The notes: generated from the sequence alone by a model not told the origin. DNA of 64,000 bases from Chaenocephalus aceratus (GCA_023974075.1 CM043799.1:8891250-8955249), one strand, 5' to 3'; positions 11,480 through 21,954 are shown, counted from the first letter of the stretch. A program made the numbers and translations.

Positions 11480-12028
11480 TGATGGATCGTTCATTGGAGC
11501 TATGTGCAACTCAAGGCATATGCTCGAACGGGAGCTGCCTGGACGCTGCAATCATGTTGCGCGCACTATCCGTGCTGAGTGTGCTGACTTTTCGTACAAT
11601 GTCCCACTGTCTGGCTTCCTGCATAAAGTCAAGTGCTCGGCGCAGTTGTGGCAAAATGTCACTCCTCTGTTTTCATTTAAACAGCTCCTTATATCCGTTA
11701 GCGCAGCTAGCTAGCACCAGATGCTAACAACAACAATGCACATAAGGTCTCTCTCTCGCTCGCTCGGGCCACACATACACACTCCCGGTCCTCCCGATGG
11801 CCAGTCGGTGCCTGCCGGTGAGCGTGGAAGTGTGGTCTGCCGCAAGCGGACGGCAGGAGCGGGGCTGTCAGCATCAGCTTGTAGATGGTATTTTAAACTC
11901 GATGCGCTCTGAAACTACGGGGTGGCCGAGGAAAAAAAATACACATACGTTAATCGCGTTAAAATAATTAGTGGCGTTAATGTTTTTTTGTGTTAACGTG
12001 TTATTAACGCGTTAACTTGACAGCCCTA
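11283..12028. mobile_element. 746-bp non-autonomous hAT element in LINE-B
   Basis: Bounded by TAGGGCTGTCA and its inverted copy TGACAGCCCTA and by perfect 8-bp GTAAATAC target duplications. Subterminal regions are full of ATCGCGATTAATCGC and GTTAACGCGTTAA palindromic words. It contains a (GT)n tract at 11399-11477. No transposase is readable. The open frames of 80-116 codons inside are the microsatellite plus random sequence. It has the same end type as the element at 13551-15492. It interrupts the reverse transcriptase, so it inserted after LINE-B did. Confidence 0.95.
11399..11477. repeat. (GT)n microsatellite inside the hAT
   Basis: About 79 bases of uninterrupted GT. It lies inside the hAT element and is read as poly(Val-Cys) on one strand and poly(His-Thr) on the other; neither is a protein. 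Confidence 0.98.
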
Positions 12029-13001
12029 GTAAATACACATCTGAGTTGACAAATATGACATGTGGGGTACCTCAAGGCTCCATCTTGGGGCCTCTTCTCT
12101 TTAACATCTACATGCTACCACTGGCTCAGATAATGAAAAACAACAAAATAAGTTATCATAGCTATGCGGATGACACACACATTTACGTAACAATTTCACC
12201 AGGAGACTATGCTCCAATTCAAACACTGAGTAAGTGCATTGAACAAATCAATGACTGGATGTATCATAACTTTCTCCAATTAAACAAAGATAAAACTGAG
12301 GTAATGGTTTTTGGAGCAAAGGCAGAACGTATAAAAGTTAGCTCTGAGCTTCAGTCTGCAATGTTCAAAACAACAGATAAAGCCAGAAATCTAGGTGTAG
12401 TCATGGACTCTGACCTGAGTTTCAACAGTCACATTAAAACAGTTACTAAATCAGCCTACTATCACCTAAAGAATATATCTAGGATTAAAAGACTAATGTC
12501 ACAGCAGGATTTGGAAAAACTTGTCCATGCTTTTATCTTCAGTAGACTGGACTACTGCAATGGTGTCTTCACAGGTCTCGCTAAAAAATCTATTAGAAAG
12601 CTGCAGCTAATTCAGAATGTTGCTGCTCGAGTCCTCACTAACACTAAGAAAGTGGATCACATCACTCCTGTTCTGAAGTCTTTACACTGGCTTCCTGTGT
12701 GTCAAAGAATAGATATCAAAATACTGCTGCTGGTTTATAAAGCTTTGAATGGTTGAATGGTTTAGGCCCAAAATACATTTCTGACCTACTGCTAATGTAT
12801 GAACCATCCAGACTTCTCAGGTCTTCAGGGACTGGTCAGCTTTCTGTCCCCAGAGTCAGAACTAAACATGGAGAAGCAGCGTTCAGTTATTATGCTCCAA
12901 ACATCTGGAACAAACTCCCAGAAACCTGCAGGTCCGCTGCAACTCTGACTACTTTTAAATCCAGACTAAAGACTTTTCTTTTTGTCGCTGCTTTTAATTG
13001 A
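12029..13001 (+). pseudogene. LINE-B ORF2 RT, downstream of the hAT
   Basis: This part resumes with the second target copy and continues with MTCGVPQGSILGPLLFN, then HSYADDTHIYV (catalytic YADD, about 12160-12190), LNKDKTEVMVFG, ARNLGVVMDSDLSFNSH, SRLDYCNGVF, LQLIQNVAARVL, LHWLPVCQRIDIKILL, and the C-terminal FKSRLKTFLF at about 12960-12985. A small duplication of TTGAATGG near 12748 shifts the frame once. The stop after FVAAFN at 12999-13001 is the likely natural end of ORF2. Confidence 0.9.
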
Positions 13002-13205
13002 ACTATTCACATCTTAAACTGCACTGTAACTTTTTTCCATGTATTTTTTCTTTTAATGTTTATTTTATTATCTTTTCTGCCATTTTCTTAATGTCTTTCG
13101 TTTTTTGTAAAGCACTTTGAATTGCCTTGTGTTGAAAGGTGCTATATAAATAAACTTGCCTTGCCTTGCCTTGCCTTGCTTCGCCTCGCCTCACCTCGCC
13201 TTCCT
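13002..13205 (+). repeat. LINE-B 3' UTR and TTGCC tail
   Basis: A short AT-rich 3' UTR ends in GTGCTATATAAATAAACT followed by four TTGCC copies and degenerating TCGCC/TCACC units to about 13200. CR1/L2 elements carry such microsatellite tails in place of poly(A). Confidence 0.85.
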
Positions 13206-13475
13206 ATTATACACACATGCATTTCCAAACATTTGGACTACCTATGTTGCAAATGTATTATCTCTTCGATTTACACATGGCATCTATTGCACGTCTGTCC
13301 GTCCTGGGAGAGGGATCCCTCCTCTCTTGCTCTCCCTGAGGTTTCTCCCATTTTCCCCTTTAAACTGTGGGTGTCGTATTGTCATACTGATATTCTGTAC
13401 AAACTGTGAAGACCACTGAGACAAATGTAACATTTGTGATATTGGGCTATATAAATAAACATTGATTGATAATGG
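13206..13475 (+). mobile_element. LINE 3' tail, possibly the severed 3' end of LINE-A
   Basis: The sequence contains GTCTGTCCGTCCTGGGAGAG, TCTCCCTGAGGTTTCTCCCA, GTGATATTGGGCTATATAAA and ends in ATTGATTGAT. I recognise this as the 3' UTR of an abundant fish L2-like LINE with a TTGA-type tail. It directly follows the LINE-B tail, so it could be the 3' half of LINE-A separated by the LINE-B insertion. That pairing is inference. Confidence 0.7.
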
Positions 13476-13542
13476 ATTTATCTGTAAATGGTCATGGTCA
13501 TGGTGCATTATCCTCTACATTATTATTTCATCATATTAATAT

Positions 13543-13550
13543 ATTTATAG
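13543..13550. repeat. 8-bp target duplication ATTTATAG (left)
   Basis: ATTTATAG is repeated exactly at 15493-15500, flanking the inverted hAT ends. Confidence 0.93.
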
Positions 13551-14151
13551 TAGTGCTGTCAAAATGATCGCGTTAACGGCGGTAATTAATTTTTTGAATT
13601 AATTGCGTTAAAATATTTAGCGCATTTAACGCATGTGCAGAATGGCCCGCCCCATACATGCCACTAGTGGCAGCGCCAGGGTATGGCTGGGGTAGGCTAC
13701 ACCCATACCAAGAAATGGCTTAGCCCCAACATGAAAAATGATGTTAAAGTGAGCAAAATAAAGTGTGCCAACTCGCGCGGAGTAAATTGCACAGTTAGTA
13801 AGATTGATTTCAGTAGCCACGGTTTTGAAAACTTTTGTCACGTAGTGATCGTCTTCTCAATAGAACATCTTTGATAACGGCGTGGTGTTGTTGCAGGAAG
13901 TCCCGACGGAGAATACTTTTGCTGTAGTACAAGGGTGCACATAACTGGTACGCAGGGTATGTGCCTAATCTGAAATGCGTACCGTCACTTGTGTCACAAA
14001 GCGCATTTGCGTACCGACGTACTTGTGAAGCTTTTCCAGAAGGCGGTTAGATCACCGGACGACAGAGTCGGTCTCCGTGTGCACAGACAGGGCTGCTGTT
14101 AACGTCGGTCTGTATAACGGACTTGTGCCAAAACTACGCCAACTGGTGTAG

Positions 14152-15040
14152 GTACCAGATGTGTTCGGGGTACCAGATATGTTCGGGTGTATTTCCGTCG
14201 CACCCGTCATCCGTCATATCCGTCATATTTTACGGCAACTCAAGAGGGCCATGATGGTCAAATTCCGAACATTTAAACATAGCCGACACTTCATTCTTTA
14301 CTTTGTCCGTTATTATATGTAGAAGATTATACTTTTTCTCCGTCATGTTGTTTCCATAGCAACAACTTCAAACAGGCATAGCCTACACTTCATTCTTTAC
14401 TTTGTTCGTTATTATGTAGAAGATATTAATTTTTTCTCCGTCATGTTGTTTCCATAGCAACAACTTCAAACAACAACAACAACTAACCGCTAGCCGCAAA
14501 GCTGGCATCACAGCCACTGCTCCGTTTTTAGAGACTTTGCACACGTTTTTCACAAACATTTTCACACGCTAGGAGTACTTCCATTCGCTTCGTCTTGATC
14601 TGTAGATGTGATTTGATGTGTCGTGTGTCCCCCAACTCCTCTCCAAAGTTCAGATATTTAATAAAATACTAAAAGGTAAATAAAACATGAAACATAATGA
14701 CAAAATAACAACCTGAAAGATATGTATTCTATCTACACATTTCGTAATTATCTAATCTAGTGGCCTTATAAAAGTGTTGGCTAAAGTAACGCAGAATATA
14801 TATATTTTTTAATTGTAAATAATTAGAAACATTATTTATGTGCACAAGTACATGGGACCCCACCATAGCACCCCACACATAACAAGCTGTCCCGAGTTCC
14901 TCCGGCTGCAGTTCCGCAGACGGCCGGTGTGTGGCAGCAGAGCGCTGGGAGCAGAGGGAGGTGAGTAGACGGATATGACGGATGACGGTTGCGACGGAAA
15001 TACACCCGAACATATCTGGTAGCCCGAACACATCTGGTAC
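14152..15040. mobile_element. nested element with 73-bp inverted arms
   Basis: 14152-14224 and 14968-15040 are inverted copies over 73 bases with two mismatches that I can see. Each arm has a duplicated internal word (TACCAGATGTGTTCGGG, then TACCAGATATGTTCGGG) and CGTCATCCGTCATATCCGTC. The palindrome GTAC at both outer edges could be a 4-bp target duplication with CAGATGTG ends. The body holds a 99-bp tandem duplication and no supported gene. I cannot assign a superfamily. Confidence 0.82.
14279..14490. repeat. 99-bp tandem duplication in the nested element
   Basis: CTTCATTCTTTACTTTGT begins at 14289 and again at 14388, and TCCGTCATGTTGTTTCCATA is likewise found twice. This gives two units of about 99 bp with a few differences, the second followed by a CAA run. 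Confidence 0.85.
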
Positions 15041-15500
15041 TGACACCGGCTGCGGAGGGAGACTCCCCCCTTCACTGGAGAACTGCGCTAAAACAGCTGA
15101 TCTCACAACGTTCACACTCTGTGGTCACGAAGTACTCCACTAGCCGCCCCCCCCCCCCCCCCCCCTCCCTCTGTCGACTTTCCTGAAGTACTCCCCCGTT
15201 GATAGAAATCAACACGTAATGAATTAAGACCCCACGGTTTGATGATTGATAGGTGTGTGTGTGGGTTGTCTTTCATTTTGACACGCAGAAAAATGTTATA
15301 ATAAACATAGATAGGCCTACTGTATGTTAAATGGATATATCCGCCTTCTTTCATTTATCTTTCCATTCCCACAACAATATACATAAATAAATGACATATT
15401 TTGGACATAGTTCGAATGGTGATTAATCATGATTAATTAATTATTAAGCTGTGATTAATCTGATTAAAATTTGTAATCGTTTGACAGCCCTAATTTATAG

Positions 15501-17770
15501 GTAATGTATTCTAATACGCAGGCCTGTCAATTATTCAATGCAGTGTATCTGAATAACTGTTATTATGAACATATTAAAGCTGGAAACGCTCTACTTTATT
15601 GTCATTTTAAAGGCTGTAGTTTGTGGTAAAGTTGAATTGCGTCATACCAAGGGGGGGTCTAATATTTAGTCAACTTTCTTATATAAATAGAATGGACACA
15701 TTCAATCAAAGAATTCTCAATGTCATGATGCACTGTTTCTTATTATAATAAAAAATACAATTATCCAGTTTATTATTTGTAAAGATATGGCCAATAATTA
15801 AATAATTCAAGGATCATTTGTTGTCATTGCGTAACAAGGTGGCATGGCTTTGACATAGATGTTTCAACATATTATACTACATATTTTTTTCTGATATTTT
15901 GGAATTACTATACCATGTTGACTTTTCATCAAAGCTACAGTCATTTTTTCTCATATTTTAAACATATTAAACTTTCCTGTGCTGTCCCACCACGCTAAAC
16001 AAAAAAGAAACATTACCAATCAGAAAAATACAGTTGTTGTAAAGTTGCATTCCCGAAGTACAATTTAGAAATGTACGACTGAAATTCATTTTGCAACCGT
16101 CATAAAAAAATAAATGCAGGTTTGTCCACACTTTGCATTGAATACAAAAATATCCACCAACACAGGTGAATATAATATTTTCCCAGCTCTCTGTTGTGAA
16201 TACTAATAAAATACCATTACCTGTGCAGACAGGTAAACACAAGGCCACTGACACGGTCACTTTATTAGATGGGGTTACAGACTAACCTTGGCAGCAATGA
16301 ATGTAATCAATGTGGTAAATTGAATTGAGCACAGTTTCTCGGTCTCCAGTCGGCCTCAGTTGCCACAGGCAGGACCTCCTTGTGTTCCAATCAGAGGCAC
16401 TTATTGAAATCCCAGACCACTGATTTCGAGATAACCGGTCAAATCCATCGGGTAGAAGGACATAATCCAGCAGGGGAAATATGAAATGAAAGCTAAAATA
16501 AGAATAGACTTTCCGAAAGAAAATGTGTCGCTAACGTAATCTGATTTTGAGTTATAACTCCGACCCGAATCCAGCAGAAAAGCACACAGAGCCTTAACCA
16601 AACATTATTACTTGGAAATATGTATCCGCCTGACTTCTTTTAGGGCTGCAGGGGCATTTTGTCTAGACTCAAGGCAGGTTTTAATAGGTAATCATTTCAC
16701 TGCTGTCCATCACTTTACACTGGAGGGAGCTGCAACTCCATTTAACTTTAAACTGGTGCTTGAAAGGCCAGTAGGCAGTAACAGGGATGGATTTGTTGAC
16801 AGCACAAGTCAACATCCTGCAGGCTTTCAACTTGAAAGGCAGTGATTTAGGCGCTCAGTGTTGTGTGGATTACAATATGGTCTTGTTTGTCTGCCTGGGG
16901 TTTTCTTATCTGGGGCTTTGATGGTGGCAGCTCACAATTCAGAGGAAACTAAATTAACTTAGGTGGCGACACAAGATGGAAAACGTAATGTTTGTGTGCT
17001 GAGGTGAGGAAGGAATTTCAGACGATCAGCAAAAGCATAACACATCAAGAAGGATTGTTATGTGTAAGTACGACTGGCAGAGTTGAGCAAAGAAATGTGT
17101 ATCATGGCACATGTTGCAGCTAATAAGGAAATTACAATGTGTATCAGCATCTGAGCTGCGTCCATTTGTGAAGCCTAGTGTTTTATCAGCTTAACGTTCT
17201 TTATATGGCTGATCAATTTCCCCAGGGTCCACTCGGGCGCTCATTCCTCTCCCAGTAGTAAAGGGATCAATGGTGGGATTTGTTAACCCAGATTAAATGA
17301 ATGGGGAAGGTAATCAGAGAGGCAGTAAGCCTATACTTGCGACCAAGAACGCTCGGATAACATATACATTACATACGTAGGAGGACCCATGAGACACAAT
17401 CAATGCAATAACAAAGAACACAACAGTGCAGTCTAAAGCAGTCATTGTACACATGGTGTGTGCTTTTAAAAGCATTGATCCAAACTCCCTGTACACTTGT
17501 CTGTATGAACTGTATATAAAGCTCAACTCCTGACAGACAATTATGAAGAAACCAGCCTGTCCTCCTACAAAAAACGACCATATAGGCCGATTGTTCATGC
17601 CCTTATTACGACCCAGAGACACGTTTTAAAGTGTATGTTGTTTATTACACTACCACTAGAGGTGCTCTAGGTGTAAGAAACAACATGTTCCCGGCCCGTT
17701 CATTGCAAACGCTCCAGAGGGACGTTTAGTCATAAATAACCCTCTCTGCAAAATCCTAAATTGTGGAATA
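15501..17770. other. spacer, no gene seen
   Basis: AT-rich sequence on both strands with only short, featureless open frames (for example 15967-16260 and 17314-17622 on the minus strand). I see no domain, repeat unit or RNA gene I can support. Confidence 0.4.
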
Positions 17771-18087
17771 GTTTGGCCATTCAAATGCTTTTTTATTCGA
17801 TTTCTGGAGAGAAGTGTATATTGTACTCTTAGACTCCACGTCCAGTCGATGTGTAGGATCTATAGTTTGATAGATATTACGAAGATGATTCCAGTTTTGG
17901 AAAGTCTGCCGTGGTTCCATTCCATTTCATAGATCTGTTTGATGCTCAGCATAACCTTGTCAACTTAGTTTGGCCATTAAAATGTTTTTTGATTAGATTT
18001 CTGGCGGAAGTGTATATTGTACTCTTAGAATCCAGGTCCAGTCAATGTGTAGGATCTATAGTTTGATAGATATTACGAAGATGATTT
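17771..18087. repeat. 198-bp-spaced direct duplication
   Basis: 17771-17892 and 17969-18087 are near copies: both contain TTTGGCCATT, GTGTATATTGTACTCTTAGA and GGATCTATAGTTTGATAGAT, ending in ATTACGAAGATGATT. The offset is about 198 bp with several substitutions, so it is an old tandem duplication. Nothing suggests coding. Confidence 0.85.
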
Positions 18088-18595
18088 GAGGTCTCGCCAG
18101 GATAACGTGTATGCAGCTTCCATGTAAAGTTAGCGTGGGTGAAAACAGTTTTTTCCGGTCTCGAAGTTTTCATAATAAAACCGGATATATTCCCCTCACT
18201 GTCAAATGATTACACAGTGATATCTGCATTACTCATCCACTAAAAAACATCAGTTTATCCTTGTTAATTACACAATATTGATTGGTTTAAATTGTGTACA
18301 ATGCTTTTGTGTTTTTAACCTTCGATTCAGAGAAACAAATAGTTTTTTCGGAGTTTAGACACTACACTACCCAGAATCCCCAGCTATCGTTTGGGACTAC
18401 AACATCCGCCTTGCTTTACAAACCCCGTGATTAGTCATCAAGCCCTGTGATTGGATGTTGGAGTGGCAGTGCGACAAGGTTGACCAACTCTGGTAATTAA
18501 CCACCAACAAGTGTACCTAATTTGTAAACAGCCAAAGTGTAAAACACATTTTTTTGGTTAGCATCATAGAGAACCGCAGTGACGCGTCCTAACAC

Positions 18596-18616
18596 CCGGA
18601 AGTAAACTTCTTCCGG
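18596..18616. promoter_or_regulatory. paired, inverted ETS-like sites (candidate promoter)
   Basis: CCGGAAGT at 18596-18603 faces CTTCCGG at 18610-18616. Such GGAA sites are common in TATA-less promoters. They lie about 600 bp upstream of the first readable exon of the SWIM-YqaJ gene on the same side. A promoter role is inference only. Confidence 0.3.
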
Positions 18617-18915
18617 TTCCTTCGTCAAAAACTAATGCAATTTCTCCATAGGATTTTGGAAAATGACTCGAAATAAGGTCTGTGGTTGAGACACATTTAA
18701 GAGAGGGATCACGTTTTGTTCAGCCGGATAATCTCAACATGTCAACACTACTTTTATAATTTTTGAATCATAAATCTAGTCGCCAAAAGCAAAATGCTAA
18801 CGTTATGCTATAAACGAACTACAAGCTAGTACAGCAGCAGGGTCGCACGACTTCAACGTCACGCCAACTTAAGATCGTTTCAACTGACTTTAAATATATT
18901 ATTACCATTTTAAAC

Positions 18916-19025
18916 TGTATACCCCGGTTATCTAGGCCCTTTTTTGTTTGTTTAATGTATACCACGTTTATCTAGGCCCTTTTTTTTATGTATACCGTTT
19001 ATCTAGGCCTTTTTTTTATGTATAC
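18916..19025. repeat. three short direct repeats
   Basis: The word GTTTATCTAGGCC (first copy GGTTATCTAGGCC) followed by a poly-T run and ATGTATAC occurs three times with 34-40 bp spacing. Simple tandem repeat upstream of the SWIM-YqaJ gene. Confidence 0.8.
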
Positions 19026-19203
19026 ATGTCACACTGTGGGAAACGATATTTCTGGATGTATAACACATGTAGAATTTTTGACAATAAAGCTGACTTTGAC
19101 TTTCGCACGCTTGCATATTTTAACAAAGCTTTTCATTTTAGCCACACTGAATTTAACTAGAAGTCATGGCTGTCAATGACCAGTCTGATATCGTTTTACA
19201 AAG

Positions 19204-19330
19204 ATGACAAGAAGTGTAGATAGAGGAGAGAACCACTACAAGTCAGGACACGTACAACAGTGCAGCCTAGATGAAGGTGTGCTTACCGGTGTTGTCAGGG
19301 ATAGCATGAGGGACAAGGTTTATAGTGTCG
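19204..19330 (+). pseudogene. SWIM-YqaJ gene, upstream exon
   Basis: From an ATG at 19204 a frame reads through DRGENHYKSGHVQQC to MRDKVYSV and ends at a canonical donor, with GTGAGT at 19331. The exon ends in phase 1. Joining it to an acceptor at 19585-19586 (TCTACAG) restores the frame leading into the SWIM motif. Similar words precede SWIM motifs in multicopy fish proteins as I remember them. The exon's 5' boundary and any earlier exons are unknown, and a stop lies just upstream in this frame. Confidence 0.6.
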
Positions 19331-19586
19331 GTGAGTAGTTATAGCAAGAGTACCGTTAACCTAGAGTTAATGTATTCACATTAGTGACATTAATTCCCAT
19401 CAACAAATCCATTTTATGTGTCACATGAAATCTTTATTACAAATATTACACACCAGAAAACACAGAAATATCCATGAAATAAACATACAGTAGGCTATAA
19501 ACAATTAAAGGGATAATTGGGAAGGCATTACAAATGTAAATATATTTTAAATAATAAAACAATCCCACCACCACAGGTATCTACAG

Positions 19587-20491
19587 GAGAAGAGGGAATT
19601 CTCTCCACAAAATGTGAATGCCCACGTGGAGAATGGAAATGCAGTCATGCGGCTGCATAAGCCATCTTTGCCATCCACACTTTCAGCTGCACTGACTCCC
19701 CCTGTCAATGGAAGAAGCCAAAGGCAGCTAAATGTACGCATTCAGTGGAGGAGCTATTTCCTCCAACCAATAACTCATTCAACCCGCTGACAAGAGAGCC
19801 CACCTCCGAAGATCGTGACTGGCTGAGGGACAGACTCGGGGGCAGGATCTCAGGAATGTCTTGGCTTCTCTCCCCCGAGCCAGAAGAGGAACACTACAGC
19901 TTGGAAACACTTACTGTTCCTGAAATTATCAAATCTGTTGGGCATCAGGGACCTGAGGCAATTGTGGCAAGCATGGCATTGTCTGAGGAGCAACAGAGGG
20001 CAATTCAGGCAGCTACCACTGGTCAGCGAACCAACCCAAACTGGCATTTGTTCAGGAAAGGAAGATTGACTGCCAGCAACTTTGGAGCTGTCCTGAGGTC
20101 AAAGTGTGTGACTGCTTCCCTTAGTGCCAGGGTGCTAGGGCAACAACAGGCCCTTGATGGTGTTTTGTCTGTACAGTGGGGGACTATGAATGAATGTGAG
20201 GGCGTCAGGGCATTCACCACTGCAACCCAGATGCAGGTCCATGAGTCAGGTTTGTGGCTCTCCCAATCAGGAGTGTTGGGGGCATCTCCAGATGGTCTGG
20301 TAGGGCCTTCCGCTGTGCTGGAGGTAAAGTGTCCCTACGGAGCCACGGAAATGAAAATTAGTGAAGCATTGCAAATCAAGGGCTTCTGTGTCAGTAAGGA
20401 GGGTGAACATTCAGCCTGTGTGAGGAGCATCCTTACTGGCACCAAGTGCAAGGTCAGCTTCACCTCACTGCAAGAAAGAAGAAGAAATTAA
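19587..20491 (+). pseudogene. SWIM zinc finger plus YqaJ exonuclease, broken
   Basis: This exon begins with EEGILSTKCECPRGEWKCSH. The CxC...CxH spacing (19613-19648) is a SWIM zinc finger. An in-frame TAA at 19658-19660 then interrupts it. After a spacer with ELFPPTNNSFNPL and REPTSEDRDWL, a YqaJ/lambda-exonuclease-type domain follows from about 20041: WHLFRKGRLTASNFG, WGTMNECEGVRAF, GASPDGLVG (20279-20305) and LEVKCPYGA (20317-20343). The last two supply the D and E-x-K that bind metal. The domain then loses similarity after EALQIKGFC (about 20385) and stops at 20489-20491, so its C-terminal part is missing. The family usually degrades DNA from ends; here a role in DNA processing for a mobile element is inferred. 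The gene is inactive because of the stop and truncation. Confidence 0.8.
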
Positions 20492-20702
20492 GAAATTGTG
20501 AATCGTTTTTAATTTACATTTACTCGCCTTTGCAATGTTGTGGTTGTTAGAGTGTTAGGCTTACCTGTCAGCTCGTCTGTTGGGAACATATAAAATATTA
20601 GTTTCATGGAAGTCACACCGTCACATATAAGAGCATTAAGACTTTCAGTACATAGAATAAAACAAAAACATCTAAAGAAGATATAACCTTGCACTTTGAT
20701 TA

Positions 20703-21017
20703 CGGCCCGTCCACACAGCGGCGTGCGTTGACGCTTCCCCATTCACTTTGAATGGGGTGACGTCACTTTTAGCCGAAATGCATCGTGGGAAGCGACGGGA
20801 GCGTAGCTGGCGTGGCTCGCTGCAAAAGTTGAGCAATGTTCAACTTTTGACGCCTCGGCGAGGCGTCAGCCAATCGAATCATATGCCAGTACAAGCTCTA
20901 GCCAATCAAACCGCTGCTTGTGTGTCAGGGGCGGGAGATTCATGTGATTGGTTGTTGGTCGAGTTTCAGACACGCCCGCCGGCAAGCGTCAGCGCACGCC
21001 GCTGTGTGGACGGGCCG
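20703..21017. mobile_element. 315-bp GC-rich MITE
   Basis: Ends are inverted: CGGCCCGTCCACACAGCGGC and GCCGCTGTGTGGACGGGCCG, flanked by TA on both sides (20701-20702, 21018-21019). The interior matches the 617-bp MITE in LINE-A in opposite orientation: a CCCCATTCACTTTGAATGGG block, CAAAAGTTGAGCAATGTT, GGCGTCAGCCAATCGAATC and GATTGGTTGTTGGTCGAG. No coding capacity. It lies 212 bp downstream of the YqaJ frame. Confidence 0.88.
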
Positions 21018-21690
21018 TAAGTCTCGTGAACATTTTCACTATTTTGCCATTTTTATAGATCAAAATTGAACTAAAGAAATAAATGGTAGATTAATCCATA
21101 TTGTAAATAGGTGTCAGATGCTACACTAATTATAATAGTTATATTTCTTAATTAATTAAGATATTACTGTATTGATCCCAATTTGGGAAATGTTTGTGTT
21201 GCAGCAGCATAACAAGAAAACCTAAATATAAGTTATATAGTAAGGGCATTTTATCAGATATTTGACCGATCTGCAAACTAAATCCTTACCAATCAATTTC
21301 TTCACTAATGTCTTTGTAAAGGTGTGTAGTAAGATCTATTAAAAAGTTGAAGTTCAAATCCTGTATGTTTTTTCGTAACAACTGCTCAAAGTTGAGGTAC
21401 CGAATACCGATTTTTGAAAAATCTAAAATGTTCAGTTTGGCCTTGGGTAACTTGTGAGGGGTCAAACTAGGGGTTTTTCATGATTCTGAGTTGATTGCAA
21501 TTATTTATTTTTCACTAAAATCATTCCTTTGTGGAAAAACGTCCACGCCCACCTTTCCCGCTCGCTTGTATCCAACTAGGCAACTACCATGATGTATTAC
21601 ACACCTCAAACTGAATCTTATGTTCATTTTATTTTCTTGAATGCTAGCTGTCTGGCCCATTAGGTTACAGTGGTGTATTGTCTCTGACAG
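21018..21690. other. spacer between the two decayed genes
   Basis: AT-rich, with no supported gene. It ends in a good splice acceptor (TTGTCTCTGACAG, AG at 21689-21690) for the next exon. It could contain upstream exons of the second gene or the missing end of the YqaJ gene, but I cannot read either. Confidence 0.4.
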
Positions 21691-21954
21691 GATCTTTTGT
21701 GTCACCAGATAAGAGCCTCTCTTATTCAAAGTATTGGCTAAAGAAGAAACTCCAAGATAAATTCCATGACACCTTGTATTTCACATCACAGGAGAGAAGG
21801 GCAGATGTGCTCTGCCTCAAAGATGACACAGACAACATTCTGCGAGAGCATCATGCTAATCTTGAGCATGTAGATGAGAAGACTCAGATCATAAAGACTG
21901 CACTAAAGTTCGTATGCAACGACATCGCCACTGTGATGGCCACAGCCACACAGG
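21691..21954 (+). pseudogene. exon of a large uncharacterised protein (gene 2)
   Basis: Open from the acceptor at 21690 to the donor at 21955 (CAGG then GTAAAC). Readable blocks are [34 protein letters not shown] and [17 protein letters not shown]. It ends in phase 1, and joining to the acceptor at 24411-24412 gives TATQ-A-MVDLDPKSYP in frame. The intron, 21955-24412, holds two hAT MITEs. I recognise the style of an abundant but unnamed metazoan protein family, not a function. Earlier exons are not identified. Confidence 0.6.

Larger units (their letters stand above)
7535..13205 (+). mobile_element. LINE-B: nearly full-length L2/CR1-type retrotransposon
   Basis: Two-ORF non-LTR element with parts in canonical order: ORF1 with a coiled-coil-like start and an SGNH esterase domain, a proline-rich spacer, APE endonuclease, linker, reverse transcriptase, a short 3' UTR, and a tail of TTGCC repeats at 13160-13190. 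Without the 746-bp hAT insertion it is about 4.9 kb, close to the length expected of a complete L2-like element. Several frameshifts separate the blocks, so it is inactive. The 3' end has GCTATATAAATAAACTTGCC just before the pentanucleotide tail, a form typical of fish L2. Confidence 0.88.
13551..15492. mobile_element. 1.94-kb non-autonomous hAT element
   Basis: Starts TAGTGCTGTCAAA and ends TTTGACAGCCCTA, with a perfect 8-bp ATTTATAG target duplication. Subterminal TTAACGC and TTAAT palindromic words resemble the 746-bp element in LINE-B, so both belong to one hAT end family. No transposase frame is recognisable. It carries a second element with inverted arms (14152-15040) and a poly-C run near 15145-15166. 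The nested insertion explains much of its extra length. Confidence 0.93.

Noticed and set aside
11364..11714. Plus-strand frame with a poly(Val-Cys) run
   Set aside because: Microsatellite inside a hAT element; it crosses non-coding repeat sequence.
20509..20742. Minus-strand 77-codon frame overlapping the second MITE end
   Set aside because: Crosses the MITE boundary and has no recognisable domain.
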